Position numbers and translations under genes: made by a program | Shown: piece after piece, positions 36,801 to 49,905 of the stretch | Layout of the letters: each line of letters opens with the position of its first letter | Position numbering within the stretch: position 1 is the stretch's first letter | Notes under the pieces: model-generated | The model's database searches: none | Told to the model about the DNA's origin: nothing | Seen by the model: only the letters and a program-made list of their open reading frames with translations | Assembly (NCBI RefSeq): GCF_001039355.2 | Contig: NW_019775579.1 | Location: 59,830 to 123,829, forward strand | Origin: Lingula anatina | Lineage: Eukaryota; Brachiopoda; Lingulata; Lingulida; Lingulidae | Direction: 5' to 3' | DNA: 64,000 nucleotides

Positions 36801-37870
36801 ATTTTGAGATATAATTTAAATAAAATTACAAAAAGAGGTTGGTGTGACTCACTAACAGGAACCCAAATTGTTGTTCATATTAAAAGATAGTAACAAGTTT
36901 TTTGGAAAAATATCATTATTAGCAATATCCATGCTGTGCTGTGTTAAGTAATGTAATCTAATGTAGTGTTTTATAGCATAGTAATTGCATTTAATTTAGT
37001 ATTGAAGGAAAACATTAACAGATACCTTTAAAAGTATATAATTTTTTGGGAGAAAATTGACCATCTTTGCTAGTCAGTAAATGAAGTGAGCATTTACATT
37101 TATTGTTTACTAATAGAACCGTGTCATTTTCCATGTAATTATTTTGTTCATGATTTCAGGTCACTCTCAGAAAAAAGCCGTCCAGATTGGAAGCTATTGA
37201 AGTGTGTCTCACTTATTGTGCAGGGCTTGGTGCTGTTTAGCATTGCACTCATGAATATATCTCTAGCATTTTTTCTGGCTGCCGTAATGGTGCCAGTGTG
37301 TGTGGCTATGTGGCCCAGTAATAATAGGTTGGTATCGGATGTTAGGGCTTTTGTGTTGATCATGTCTTTGAATTTGAACCCCATGTTGCTGTGTGAGTTT
37401 TTCATTGCTTGACTTCTGCATTCATGATGCTGTCAGAGATATTTTGTACCATGTAATAAAAATGATTTTCATTTTAATTTTTTTTTCAACTTTGTCACTA
37501 TTTTTTGACTACCCGAATCTAAATTTTCAAAAAAAGTTGCATTTTAACTTTTTAATTCCAAAAAAATTCTTAATTATTATTTTTATTATTTTTTTTTTTC
37601 AGAGTTGTCCAGATACTCCATGCCTCATTCCTCCTCCTGATATCTCCATTCCTTCTTTTATACATAACAGTGGTAGCCAATCAAATGATGACAGAGAAAG
37701 TAGCAGATGTGGCCTCCCTGCTTGTACAGAGCTGGGATCACATGAAGACTCCACTCATCCTGGGCATGGTAGAGAGCCAGCTATTGGGCAGCTGGACATA
37801 TTGCGTCATCTGTTTAGGAATTTTTCCAAACTGGTTGGCATTTTGGTGTCTCATATGGATTGGGTCATAA
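30771..37870 (+). CDS. GPAA1: GPI transamidase subunit GPAA1 (complete, copy B plus exons 7-12)
   Basis: Twelve exons: 30771-30942, 31207-31291, 31903-32008, 32258-32417, 32621-32722, 33134-33330, 34203-34399, 35205-35358, 35725-35859, 36368-36564, 37160-37327 and 37603-37870; 646 residues in one frame (human 621). One N-terminal membrane segment is followed by the luminal M28-like domain ([28 protein letters not shown]) and, in exons 8-12, several membrane segments ([41 protein letters not shown], ending FWCLIWIGS). Exon 9 encodes a charged Glu/Lys-rich loop that is variable in the family. GPAA1 is the transamidase subunit thought to join the GPI lipid to the new C-terminus of cargo proteins in the ER membrane. 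Intron 3 is GC-AG. Intron 8 starts ATATCCTTT after a Lys codon and resembles a U12-type intron; reading through it would stop after 7 codons. Confidence 0.95.
31306..31520. mobile_element. MITE-like element, GATCGATC family (copy in duplicated segment B)
   Basis: The same insertion as 26993-27209, carried by the duplication, with a few base differences. It keeps the inverted ends GCATTCCCAGAG and CTGTGGGAATGGGG. Confidence 0.78.
33871..34084 (-). mobile_element. 5'-truncated RTE-like LINE fragment with 12-bp target duplication
   Basis: On the minus strand an open frame (34079 to 33882) reads [18 protein letters not shown], then [18 protein letters not shown] and a stop. This is the C-terminal tail typical of animal non-LTR reverse-transcriptase polyproteins. 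The stop is followed by about 8 bp and an (ATG)n tail. AGTTACTGAAAT flanks both sides (33859-33870 and 34085-34096), a clean target-site duplication. It lies in GPAA1 intron 6, outside the duplicated block. Only the last ~66 residues of the enzyme remain, so it is dead. Confidence 0.85.
34850..34922 (+). repeat. Retroposon-like tail ending in (ATT)n
   Basis: AAGGCGCATTGAG followed by AATGCGCCATAGAAA, an 8-bp inverted pair, then TTATTATTATT. This resembles the conserved 3' tails of some animal SINE/LINE elements. In GPAA1 intron 7. Family not identified. Confidence 0.4.
35359..35724 (+). other. Candidate U12-type (AT-AG) intron 8 of GPAA1
   Basis: The donor is ATATCCTTT, an exact match to the minor-spliceosome AT donor consensus. 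ACTTAAC lies with its branch adenosine about 10 nt before the terminal AG, the spacing typical of U12 introns. Excising it joins SLIK to AVAMWIS in frame and aligns with the corresponding stretch of human GPAA1 (GLKALELWM). Confidence 0.75.
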
Positions 37871-39590
37871 CAAACAAGAAAGTGCAAGCCTGGGTTACGA
37901 TGGAGCTATTTATAATGTTGCAGATGTTTTACAGAAGGATAAATATCACTATATCACGTGAAGCACAGGGCTTAGGAAAAGCTCATGTCTGTATCTAGCA
38001 CCTCTGTGTCAACAGAAAGGCAGCAAGGACACCAAATGTTGGTCAAACTTGTGAACCATTCAAGTATGAAAGGATTTGTTATATCTGTAACATCCTCGGT
38101 CATATCTATTTTGTTGAAAGGCGTGGGAAGATATGCCTTTGTCTTGGCTGTGGGATGGGTTTGGACAGTGCTTAGAAGTGCAATCAATAATTGCCATGTC
38201 TTTTTTTTCCTCAACAATCTCAAAAGACAGTCTAGACTTAGTGCATTGATCAAATAATTTTCAGCTTAGTAGCAGTCACAGGTCCCCTTTTCAAAGATCT
38301 CAGGGACAGCATAAGGTTATGTAGTTTAGTTCATCAATTTTGTTGGAAATTGGATATTGATTGAATTGAAACAGCTTTTACCTACAACCATGAGACTTTT
38401 CAGTTATGAAAAAAGATAAAATGGGACAAAGTATGGATAAGAACTGCTCATTGGTACACCAATTGTATTTGGACAGAATGACTTCAGAATAATTTAAAAC
38501 ATTGTATTCAGACGAACTATGGATGAGAGTTGCTCCTTATGGTAAATGAAATGTATTCAGACAAAAATGGATAAGAATTGCTTGTTACGATAAACTAGTT
38601 GTATTCGGACACAATATAGATAAAATTGCTCAGTAGCTTAGATTGGTCAAACCAAGATTGGCAGTCCTCTAGAAATGGGCCTGAAGTGCATTTCTGGACT
38701 TTTGGGTCCAAAAGATGACTGAAATTGTTGGTATTCTGGTACATTTTTCCTTTGCGTACAGTGAAAGAATTGTATATGAACTAGGTTGTGTAAAACTGGC
38801 ACAGGGTACATCATGTATGTGTGATTAGGAGTAGGAATGCTCAAACGTCCTTGTGTTACCAGTGAGTTGAGCCATCGGATGATTGATTTATAAAGAACAC
38901 ATGCGGAGACAATCCTAAGTCAGTCGCTGTTTTTATACATCTTATTACTATAAGACGGAAGGGACTGAGTTTGCTCTTAAAATAGAGCCATTTTTTGTTA
39001 TTTGATAACTAGATATATCATGATTCAAAACGATTGAACTTCATTATGGTAGAAAACGCCGAAATTGGTGTCACAAACGTAGACGTGTGATGACGTTGAA
39101 TGGTTAGGAATTACGCAAGGGACTACGGAAATGAACTCGATCTAAAACCCATTTTGGGTAGAGTTTTGAATTAATGGATAACAATTTCTGTCAAAGTTGC
39201 GTTTATGAAATATTTTGTGGTGATGATTTCCTTATTGGGAATGATTTCATACATGTTCGCTGAGCAAATGTAGGTTACAGCCATATTTTCAATAATAGGT
39301 TGTCATGTATTTTTTATCTTAACCTTGGTTTTCCAAGACCAAGCTTTATCAGTCCTTTGTGTAGTTTGGGTTACACGATTCTGTTGTAGAACATACTGCT
39401 CACAAGGACATAAAATGTTAAAGAGATATAGGCATCATGAACTTTACATTGTATCACAATTTGATCTCCACCGAATGTTGTCTGTAAGGTGTACGGAAAG
39501 CAAATAAAAATTGTCAAGTATAAAAAAAATGATTTTATATATATATATATAAGATGCGCCATGTATTTCAACCAGTGCTTAATAAAGAAC
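37871..39590 (+). other. GPAA1 3' UTR and candidate polyadenylation signals
   Basis: No coding features after the stop codon. AATAAA occurs at 39503-39508 and 39581-39586, so a 3' UTR of about 1.65-1.7 kb is possible. A degenerate minisatellite at 38424-38640 lies inside it. Confidence 0.45.
38424..38640 (+). repeat. Degenerate minisatellite, unit about 48 bp
   Basis: About 4-5 imperfect units with the plan GGACAAA-TATGGATAAGA-TTGCTC-TTGTATTC follow one another in head-to-tail order. Confidence 0.7.
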
Positions 39591-40630
39591 AATGTAAACA
39601 AGGAATCTTAGGATTGCTTGTAGACTTAAACTCAATACTGGGTCTTTCCAAACAAAAAAAACCCCAACGACTCCTATTCTGTGTAATATATACACAACCC
39701 TGACTTGTCCCATTATTTTTATATATATTAAAATAACCTATATTGAAAAAAAAATCGATGAACAAAACGGTTATGCAAATATTACGTGAAATGTGTCACT
39801 GACGTGACTCAAATGTTCATTTTTTGTCAAATTACTATTGAAAAAAATCCCTTGAGAACTCCCATAATATGCAATATAGCGTACACGATGTGATTAATAT
39901 ATTGTCCAGAAAGGTGTATAAACGCAATTTGGTATGAGAATAAGGAAACAATTTCAGATCGTTCCTTTCTATAATTACAAATGGTCTTAATGAATTTCGC
40001 TTCAAAGTTGACAGAAAATGTCAAATTAACTTGACATTGCACAGTGTTGCCTTTCGCGTCTAGAATGCGCAGCCTTGGAAGTTTCTTTAGCATAATTGTG
40101 TCGGAGATTGGCAGTGCATCATAATCACGCAAAGTAATAAGACTGCCCAATCTCCGTTTGTAAACCTATATCTCCTAATTCCCAATTTTTCACGATGAGT
40201 CGTACTCGGTCGTGTTTCCGACCACATTAGACCGGCCTATCTCTAAGAGTCTAAGATTTCAAAGTTTAAATCATTTAGGGGTGGTAAATTCTCGTGAAGC
40301 CGTGCTCTGCTATGCTTTGGTACCTTACTGAAAGCAGACAATCGGGTAAGGCTGGCCATACCGAGTTAAATCCAATCAAATTAACTGGGAACACGACTTC
40401 AGACCATAAGTCTTAGCCAGGTTAAGGCAGGTGAGGCCCTTGTCTCTATTCAGTGTTTTCCGCAAATTTATTGTCCGCAATATACGGGCCCCGGGGGAGT
40501 GATTTGGAGCTAGCTTTGCCAGATGATCAGTATCGTTGCTTTTCAAAGATTTGCCGAGGGTGCGTATCCAAATGTCTGAGAAGTCATTCAAGAACAAGCG
40601 AATATTTGAGTCACGTCAGTGGCGCACACA

Positions 40631-40800
40631 TTTTGCGTAATATTTCCATTATAATGACTTTTATGATTTGCGTAATATTTGCATAATAACTGTTTTATAA
40701 TTTGCGTAATATTGGCATAAATACTGTTTTTAATTTGGGTAATATTTGCATAATTACTTTTTATAATTTGCGTAATATTTGTACAATAACAGTTTTAACC
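40631..40800 (+). repeat. Minisatellite, five units of about 34 bp
   Basis: Five successive units share TTTGCGTAATATTTGCATAA, then a CTGTTTTTA-type block. They diverge by a few bases each. Confidence 0.88.
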
Positions 40801-42124
40801 TATATATATATGTATAAGGAATATATAGTAGTTAGAGAGCCTTTAAATGTAAAAGCATTTCTGTGCTCAATAAAATCATTATTATTTATATCACTATTTA
40901 ATTATTATTGAATTCTTGTCATATTTGAGGGGACTAGGCCTATAATATAAAACAGAGAAAAATAAATGGGGCAAATCAAAAGTATGCAAAAAAATACACT
41001 AAGTATGTGCCTCATTGACGCGACTCAAATGCTCACATTTATGTTAAGTTACCCTTAGGCGAACTAAACGCGTATGACGGGATTCAACTGAAATAATTTA
41101 TAAGGTTATAAAAAAGCAACAAAAGCAATACTTGTAATGAATAATATTACCAATCAATTAAGCAGATATGTGAAACCCCATATGTACACGAAAATTGCTT
41201 AACAAATTTCCATTTCTCCCATTCCAAGCAAGAGCAATACGACGATCTTATATTTGAACCATATATCTGGTGTCAGCGTTATGATTTATGTACCAAGCAT
41301 TCACAGTATAGTAATTCACCGTTCTTTTTACATTAGTTCTCGCACACTAACTGCATCAGTTATTTCTTCATGTACAGTATATTTAATACCTCTGTTTGAT
41401 ATATAATGGTGCCATATTCTTACTTTTGGTTGTAATATCAGCAAAATGAACGCTGTGCGCGGCACCTAATCACTGCGTGCTTAATCATTTTGAAGTATTG
41501 CAAGTCTTATAGAAACTGAACTGCAGTGCCGGAACGCTCTGGTCTGTCAAGTGGCATTAAGTTATCAATATTTATGGCGACGAATGAAATAAAACTATGC
41601 ATTATTGCCAAACAAAAGTGTTAGTTAAAAGCATTGGTTTGTCCACTTAACTCAACTGACAATGAAAAGTGTTAAAAAACAAAAAATAGGGAACTGTTTT
41701 TGTTGCTTTGAACTACGCTACGTCTTCTTTTTGTAGACCATTTTCAGCTTATCACACTTTGTATCTGGCAAAAAAGAGAAATAAGTATTGCTCCCCATCC
41801 TTCATAACTTGTTCGTGGCGAAATTTGTTTAATCCAAACGGCAGCGCATGGACCACGTCAGTGTTTAAAGTGAATGGAAAAGGTGACGTTTGATAGAGTA
41901 TTCAGGAGATTTATGTTTGAGAATGGAGAAAAGTCCGTTTTTATTCCCAAACCATGACCATTAAGTGTTTATAACGTAATTGCTCTAGGTAATGAAAGAA
42001 ATCAAGTCATCTCCGGCAGTTCAAAATTTTTTATGCATCACCTCGAAATAATAAAAGCGATTTTCAGTGATATTTTATGAATGAAGTGATATTGATTTCG
42101 CCACATTTTCGTTATAAAACGACT

Positions 42125-42130
<6 letters not shown>

Positions 42131-42155
<25 letters not shown>

Positions 42156-42176
42156 GCACGCGCAGACACACACACA
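42131..42176 (+). repeat. (CA)n-rich microsatellite
   Basis: CA repeats interrupted by CG and CAGA. Confidence 0.9.
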
Positions 42177-45052
42177 CGCTCGACACCGTTTATAGTGCAC
42201 TTTATATACATTTAAACACACCGTCCTTCCATTTCCCTAATGTCTAGTACAGTAACTCGTTACTCAGGTGAGGCAAGAGCAAGATGACTAACACGATAAG
42301 AGGTAATACGACAGAGAGAAAATGACAGTAAATGGACATAAAGCTAAGCCACAATCGGCCATCAAGGCAATGACATTAACCGCGTATCGCCCTAGTTTAG
42401 TTATGACAGCTTGATTTATGCAAGGATTTATCTTTATTGGCATCCATATAATTTACTCATTTGCTCCTAAAGTACGGCAAAGCAAAAGGAAGATAGAAAC
42501 AATGTCAGAAAACCAGAGGGTTTCACATCGTTTATTTGTCGAACCAGTCCAACAGTCTAACTCTAAACGGTCGCAAAGATGTTGGTGGAATAAAAACAAT
42601 ATTGCTTGACTGTTAATCATTTTTAACTGGAGAAAACACTACAACATAATTATAATCTGCATGTAGAACATCTAAAACAATGACATTCTTGTTTCATTAT
42701 GGCGAGGACACAACATTGAATCCTATATTGTGATAAGCGTGTGCATCACGTACCATAAGACGCTAAGTAGATAAGGCATCCACCCTTTCAGCTGATTACT
42801 ATTCCCATTCTTCTCAATCCACAGTTTATCCTCTATAGGCCATTAATTTAAGGTGTTTTCTCGGTTCATTTTACACCAAACATAAGATTTTTTCATGCTT
42901 TTTTTAAACTTAAATGTATATTGTGCGCGTTTGAAAATTCCCCAGCCTATTTTCTTTGCTTACGTATCCTGCAAAAGCTACTACTGCATAGCTTTTAAAA
43001 ATAGTATCCTCAAATAAAAGTACCTGACGTCGAAAATTCCTTCTGTAATGAACAGGAAGATATGTCCTTCTATATGACTGTCCAGTCATTAAGAACTAAA
43101 TCATTTAATTAATCGTGGAATAAATCATCGAATCCAAGTGCACGAACGGGTCAAGCAATTCGTCAGTAGTAGAAATTTTTCTTTCAAGAAAATTTATTTT
43201 GGCGAGTAAATTTCGCGCAGAGTACCTTAAACCTTTCGTGCACATTATATTCTGAGAATGATTTACTAGTACGTCATTAAGAGAAAATTGCAGTTACGAA
43301 AACCAATTGCGGTTACGGCATTAGTGGATGCGAGATATAGGAAACCCAATCCCAATATAGAGGCGCATTTCACATGCTTTAACATAAAATAATAATAATA
43401 AATAAATAAATAAGTAAATAAAAAGTAAAAAATAAATAAATAAAATTGAATGTATTCAAAGTTGCATTCAATTTTTTAAAAACATATATGTTTATAGTAC
43501 AACAATCCACGGCTGTCTCAATTTTACATGTACTTTTAATTCATACCATGTCTATACATCGTGTGGGTAGCCTAAATGGCAACGTATATTTCGGTAACGT
43601 ACCGATATGTTTATATATATTTTTAATTTTTATATCGCGTTCCGATATATTTTAGTTTGTAGTGATTCAGTCGTGGTAAATTATATATGACGTTTTATAT
43701 ATGATGTTTTTATAAATATTCAAACTGGAACTGCAAGGGGTTTGCTTCATGGCTAATACTACGTTACGTAGGCCTGTGTACCCCAGAAAAATTGTCAGAA
43801 AGTTTCATCTTGCCACAAGCACTTGGTGCAATAGGAAACAGGGTTTTCTGTTGCTAACTGAAAAGTATATTGTGATTCTATGATAATTTGGCATTTCTGA
43901 TGCAATATTTGGACCAAGAATGGAAAACAGTTAACTTAATGCTTATTTTACTGTCAGCAGGGTGTACTCCCCCCCCCCCCCCCCCGCTTTTTCAATATTT
44001 AGTGACAAGCAAACAGAAGTCGCTCAAAAATTAACTGCTCTATACAGAATATTATCATAATTTTTTACAACGTTATACTTGTAAAAGATTAATTAAAGAA
44101 CAAAACCAGTGATGATTGAATTTTCAAAGTGAGTAAAACGTTGCCACTAAGTTAACTAAGTTCCCTTTTGGGGTTAAACGATGAATTACTTTTTATTATT
44201 ATTCATGGTTCCAGGAGAGTGAAACTTTGATACAGACTTCTTCAAGTGGGACCCTTAAATAATCAAACATAGTTTGTAATCTGTACACCGAATATTTTAA
44301 GAGCACGCCTGTGACCTCATATGAAGCTGTAAATTGGGTTTGGGTGAGGAGCGAGAATTATTATAGTATTAATTATAAGTATATTTTTGTCTTGTTTCCT
44401 TGTTATACTGTCAATATACAATTGTCCTAATTATGTAGAAGTCGAACAGGAATACAATTATCTGCTTAACCTTCTTGGACCTTTTTTCTAAGAAATACTT
44501 CCGTTTTAAGCTGTTTTTTGCATCACAGTAGGTGACAATCAAGAAAGAGCTTACCTACTGTTTTGAAAGTTACTGGCGTTAATTTGTATTAGCTTTGTGT
44601 GGCACAAGTGGATCAAGTTTTAAGCCCAATTTTACGCAGTTATGTCTTAAATTTACAAAAGGTTTAATCAATTCTACTCGGGAGCGAAATAGGACATTAT
44701 GTTTCTGATTAATTAAAGCCTAGGTTACATATGCCAATTGCGTCTTACGATGAAACTGTATACCATGAATGTCTATATGGTGTTTAGCGAGTATGTTTGC
44801 ATAAAATACCGACGCCATACCATATCTCCGAAATGGCCTTGAGTTCACGTCGAGGAAAGTTGGTTTGTCAGTTGAAAATTTATCATACGGAGCGGTTTCG
44901 ATCTCAGTACAGTTGCTTAACACCCTCCGAGCAGTTTCATTGTTGATTGATAAGTATTCGGTGCATCCCTTTCCTTTTTTATCCTCACAGTCAAAATAAG
45001 GAGACATACAACTTCAAATTCATACATATGAATTATACTAAGTTTCTGATCC

Positions 45053-45207
45053 CATCAGAATAGGGAACTAACTTGTCCGAGGGCGACTTACTACAAAGCT
45101 TGCCGTCCAATCCGCTAATAGACACTGAATAGATATTCCGTGGGGAAGTATTCAAGTGGGTCGGCCATATTTGACCCTCGAACTAGTTAGTCCCCTCTTC
45201 TGAATGT
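45053..45207. mobile_element. 155-bp MITE-like element
   Basis: The left end (CATCAGAATAGGGAACTAAC) and right end (inverse of CATTCAGAAGAGGGGACTAA) form imperfect inverted repeats of about 35 bp that continue through GTCCGAGGG/GTTCGAGGG. The interior is noncoding. Confidence 0.7.
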
Positions 45208-48200
45208 GGCCTATGACACCTTTATAGTTGTTATGCCTCCTAAAACCGCGGTAACAATATTGACAACTCCGTGTCACGAGATAATCTCGCGATGCAGCAC
45301 TGCCACTGCACTATCACTGCAAGCCCACTGCAAGCCCACAGTGTATGGCTAATGTGCAGGGTATGACATAATCATTTCTTCAGAGTTACTCAAGGAAACT
45401 GCAAAGTTACACAAGAGAGCAGCTAGGTCTGTTGAGCAATATGAAGCCTGCGTTATATACTATGTCGGACACGACACCGAGAAATTAGCTATATTATTTC
45501 AACCACCGAATCAGTGACTTGAACCATGGTGGGATTGTGTAGATACCGACTGCGAACATTTCGTTATTGGCTGCGAATAATTTGTGACCTTTTTTCGTCC
45601 ATTTCTTACGTACTAGTACGGCAATTTCGTTTCCAAGGCCTGAAGAACCCAGTACAATGTTAGTACAGAATGTGCGGCACGAGGATAAAAAATACTTAGT
45701 TGTGTTTATTTATTTATTTATTTTTTAATATGTGTCATCCTCGATGAAAAGTTATGTATTTTCTATCCAAATGCAAACAAGCGTTTGACGAGGCAGCCAA
45801 GTAATGATTTTTTAAAACCACTTGGTCTATGACATGAACTGTCATACAAGATATGAAAGCTTTAACACAGACGGTTTTCACCACACTCATCTAATTAATT
45901 GATGCCTTGGGTTTCAAAGTGTATTCTATCAGAATCCACATTAATTTATTGCTTAATAACCTCTAAAAGCCAGGCTGTCAGATAAGGACCTGTGGCGGTT
46001 TTGGAATTTTGCAAATTTGGATTGTAAAGTAAACAGGTATGTTTGTCATTGGGGCAGCCGTTGGTTTTGATTGTTCGTGGTACTGTTTTGGCCAAGTACG
46101 GGGCTCTTACATACCAGTACAATGCAAAATGGCAATATATAAAGCATCGAACAGAGGATCACAAAATGAAGAAGACTATTCATTTTTCTTCAAACTTTTA
46201 TTGAAAACAATAAATAACAACATTGGTTTAAAACAATGTGTAACAAAATATATTTAAATATTTTATATGCTATCTACACTTCTTCAGATCTTTTAACCGT
46301 TGAGCAGGAACAAAGTATAAATGGATTTCTTTGTATATTCAAATGTTCCAATAAAAATTCGCCTTATTACGCATTTTCACACTTTTTCTTATAACAAGCA
46401 ATAGTTTAGGATAGGGGGTGGGTGGGTCACCTCTTCCTCCCCCTTCTCCCCCCCCCCCCCCCCAAAGCAACCCTTCAAAAATGAAAACTAATAAGATAAA
46501 AAGCCTAAGAAAATCCAGACAATGTCATCTGAAGCAGCTTTCTGTCCCTGTCCCTTACACCCGTACCCCCTAGTAAAATCCTGGATACACTAGTTTAGCA
46601 ATTGACAGACAGGCGTGTTGGGCCTCGTGTATGACATAAAAAACACTTGTAAAGCTTCTATTTCGTAACTGGTTAAAAGTGCGCTAGCTGTGGCATTTGG
46701 TGGTTCACTTAGAGTGACAACGTAATCGGGTCTACCATCACTTTTAATTTCCGAATGGTATTTACCGGTAGTACATTAACAAGAGCATTACTGTGATAGC
46801 TTTTTGCGAGCGCATAATACCATTTTTCTAAAATTCTTGTTAAATATGTCGATAACAGGTACCTAAGTTTATACGACGGAAGTAGTTGTAAATGTATATA
46901 AGGTGGTTGAAAAAATGCTTCTTGAAATTAATGCAATTATTCATTTACTGGTTAATTTGTGGATATTTTGTGGTTAATATGGACGTTAGTGCCAAAAGAT
47001 CTGCGGGTAGTGTTAGTAAACGCCTATTCCGTTTATAAAGCTTGTACTCGACTGGGAATCCAGCCTGTATCTGGGGACTCCGGAACCCTCTTTATTATGG
47101 CTAAGGGATGGGATTTTATATAATTTAAGACCCTTGTAGCCGCTCTGTAAGAAAATTGTTCTTTGCTACTTATTTTCTTGCCAGACTCGTTGTCATGTTG
47201 ATACAGTGACGGGGCAAACCACTTGAGGCTATTCTCAATAGAAAAATATCACTGGGAAGATTCCATAAAAACAAAGATAAGTGCCTCATACGACTTCATC
47301 TACAATAAGTGTCGATACGCGCACATCTTTGTGCAACCATCTAAATCCTCTTCAGAGACAACTAATATTTTCATTTATTTTTTTTTATCAAAGCAACAGC
47401 CTCTGCAACAATTTGTAACCAAAATTAAATGTTCTGATAACTAATTGATGGCTACATGCTCTTATGCAACCAAATACTTTTGTAATTTGTGGCAAAGCTA
47501 TTTACTTATATGAAATATATATATAATTCATTCTTACCCAAATGAAGAATTCTGTGCACTGACATACAGGACCAGTAGGATGTTTTGACACAATATAATA
47601 TATCCATATTTTGACATAATATAGAATACGAACTTTTTTCATAATTTCATACAAAAATATTCTCACACTGAGAAAAATGATCGTTAATAATGATATAAAA
47701 TACATGTATATTTAAGTTATAACAAAGAATCTAAGTAGGCTATAGCGATTTTATAGAGATATTTGTATTTAAGATAAAGCTTTTAACTTCAGTAATCAAG
47801 AATAACATAAATGCCCCCCCAATATAAATGTTTTTTTCTACACTTTCCCATTTCTTCCTTAGATCGGCTGTCTTTTGAAGACCCAGTAGGAAAAAAGACC
47901 AAAAAATATATATACACCTTTTTTTTTTTTTTTTTGCTTTTTCACATACTTTTTGCAGACATTCCAGAGTGGTTTAATTCTCTTCTGTTTGCATAAAGTG
48001 AGATACTTTTAATGTGATGAATTAATAGATTAAAGCCTATGCAAGGAGTGTTGTCTGAAACTCTAACTAGAATACGAACTTACTTATACTTCTAATGGCA
48101 ATCAGGGAGGGGTATCTAAAGCACCACACAGAGAATAAATAATTGCACATTTCATTTGTCCCTTACAGTGATATCGATCAGGTTTTATATTGCTTAAAAC

Positions 48201-49905
48201 CTTCTTTATTTGAGAGGGTAGGGTGGGATGGGGGCGGGGCAGGTGTTCCTTGACTTCCCTCCTGTTGTACTGCTTTGTAAAAATCAGTGATCACAATTTA
48301 TATCATGTTCATTTAAGTTAGGCGTGAGTGTGATCAATAATTTTACGAGCGCACATTTATTGTATGATACCCAGTGGATCTCTTCCACAATAGTACGCTT
48401 AATCAGTAAAACGCAGCGAATCGACTTAGAAATAGCAATAGAATGGATCGTTTGTGGGCGTTTGTACGTAGGCAAATCTGTCATAATATGTGAAGTGTAT
48501 GAGGTTCATTGTGGCTTAGCAACCTCCGGTATAGTCTCCAGATCTATTTTTTAAAAATCATTTTAATTGTTACCAGTTTATGGCAAGAAAACAAAGACCA
48601 ATTGAAATAGCGCTCTGCTGATGAAGCTGCATCTAGTAACTTCAAACATTATCACCTTTTCAAATAGTGATTCCTTTATAATAATTATTAAATAATTTAT
48701 AATTGAGCAAATCCGAAGGAAGCTAAAATTGCTTTTTTTATACAACGTACATAACACAAATTACAAAACCGTTGATGGGCCTTTCTAACAAAACAGGCAG
48801 TCAAGGCACTCAAATGTACAGACATATGGTCGACTAAAGACTGTAACTGGCTCGGAGTGAGGCTAAAGAATGAAAATTTGATTTGGCCACTGGAAAGGGA
48901 TCAAAACCACCACCCTGAAACTCGTTTGGATCCTAATAACAACCCTTTGAATGAATTAAAAGGATTAGCAAAGATTGACAAAGGACAATATACTGATTGC
49001 TAACGTGAAAAGGCGATCCACTTTCTTGTAACCAAATATTTCGTGGCAATAATCTATGCATTTTTCTTGTTCATCATTTTAAAAATTAGGAATACGGCCT
49101 CTTGGGAAAATGCAAATTAAGGTGACGATATAGCAGTTACGTCTGAAGGGAGTCATTGATATTAACAGAAATATCGCTGTCACTATGAATGCTGTAACCG
49201 TAATGCTTAAATACGTACAATTACGGTTCATTTCCCCCAGTCACTTGTGCACTATGTCTAATCCAGTTGCAATAACACTTGCGACAAGATAGACTCACTA
49301 AATCCCAGTTACACTCCCATGCTAGTAAATCTTAAATCGACTTGTCGGCCTAAACTTGATCGAGCACGATAGACATATTCTAAGACATGTTGGTAGTTTA
49401 TCGTTTTTGAATCATTTTGAATCAAAACGGCAACACTTGCATATGTTGGTGAGACCCTGAGTCCACGACCAAGTGTCACCTTTGTTTGGCATTAATTTCT
49501 ATGCTGCGTTCTTAGAGTATCTCGTTTTTAAGTAATAGGCCTTCAAGCACTTAAGCTCAACCCCATGTTTCGAGCTAAGACTGTCATCTCAGAAAACGCC
49601 TCACGCACATATAGATGGCTAGCTAAGACTGTCTATTATCTTTGTTGCGTGTATAAGTAGTCTTTGTGCTGCTGTGGTTGGTAGTCCACGTTTGCACCTA
49701 GAATAGTGCTGCACTTAAACGTTCTGCTGAGAAAATACTAAGTAATACTTATCCCCGAAGGACATCAAGGGTTTTACCACCTCAGAAAGAGGAACACGAT
49801 ATCATGTTCAAACTGTTACAAAAACAAGTTCTCTCGTTCCTTCTTTAAATAAAACAAAGTGTGAAACGTATTTCAAGGCTATCACAATGGCGAGTCTATT
49901 AAAAT

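Larger units (their letters stand above)
39591..49905. other. Ten-kilobase intergenic stretch without a recognised gene
   Basis: AT-rich DNA. Frames of 60-107 codons (for example 39827-40150 minus, 44720-45007 minus, 47223-47444 plus) show no domain, signal peptide or splice-consistent partner exon that I can identify. Supported contents are a five-unit minisatellite at 40631-40800, a CA repeat at 42131-42176, a MITE-like element at 45053-45207 and C-runs near 43970 and 46450. Exons of an unknown gene cannot be excluded. Confidence 0.55.

Noticed and set aside
39827-40150. 107-codon minus frame
   Set aside because: Composition is AT-driven after the first third, with no domain or splice context recognised.
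40160-40380. Possible 5S rRNA or tRNA-like sequence (GGCTGGCCATACCGAG)
   Set aside because: Internal promoter boxes and secondary-structure arms of 5S rRNA or tRNA could not be matched.
44720-45007. 95-codon minus frame with a few cysteines and NET/NCT glycosylation-like sites
   Set aside because: No signal peptide and no recognisable domain. Its edges overlap a weak similarity (CCTAGNTTACATATGCCA) to about 3720-4030, so it may be repeat-derived.
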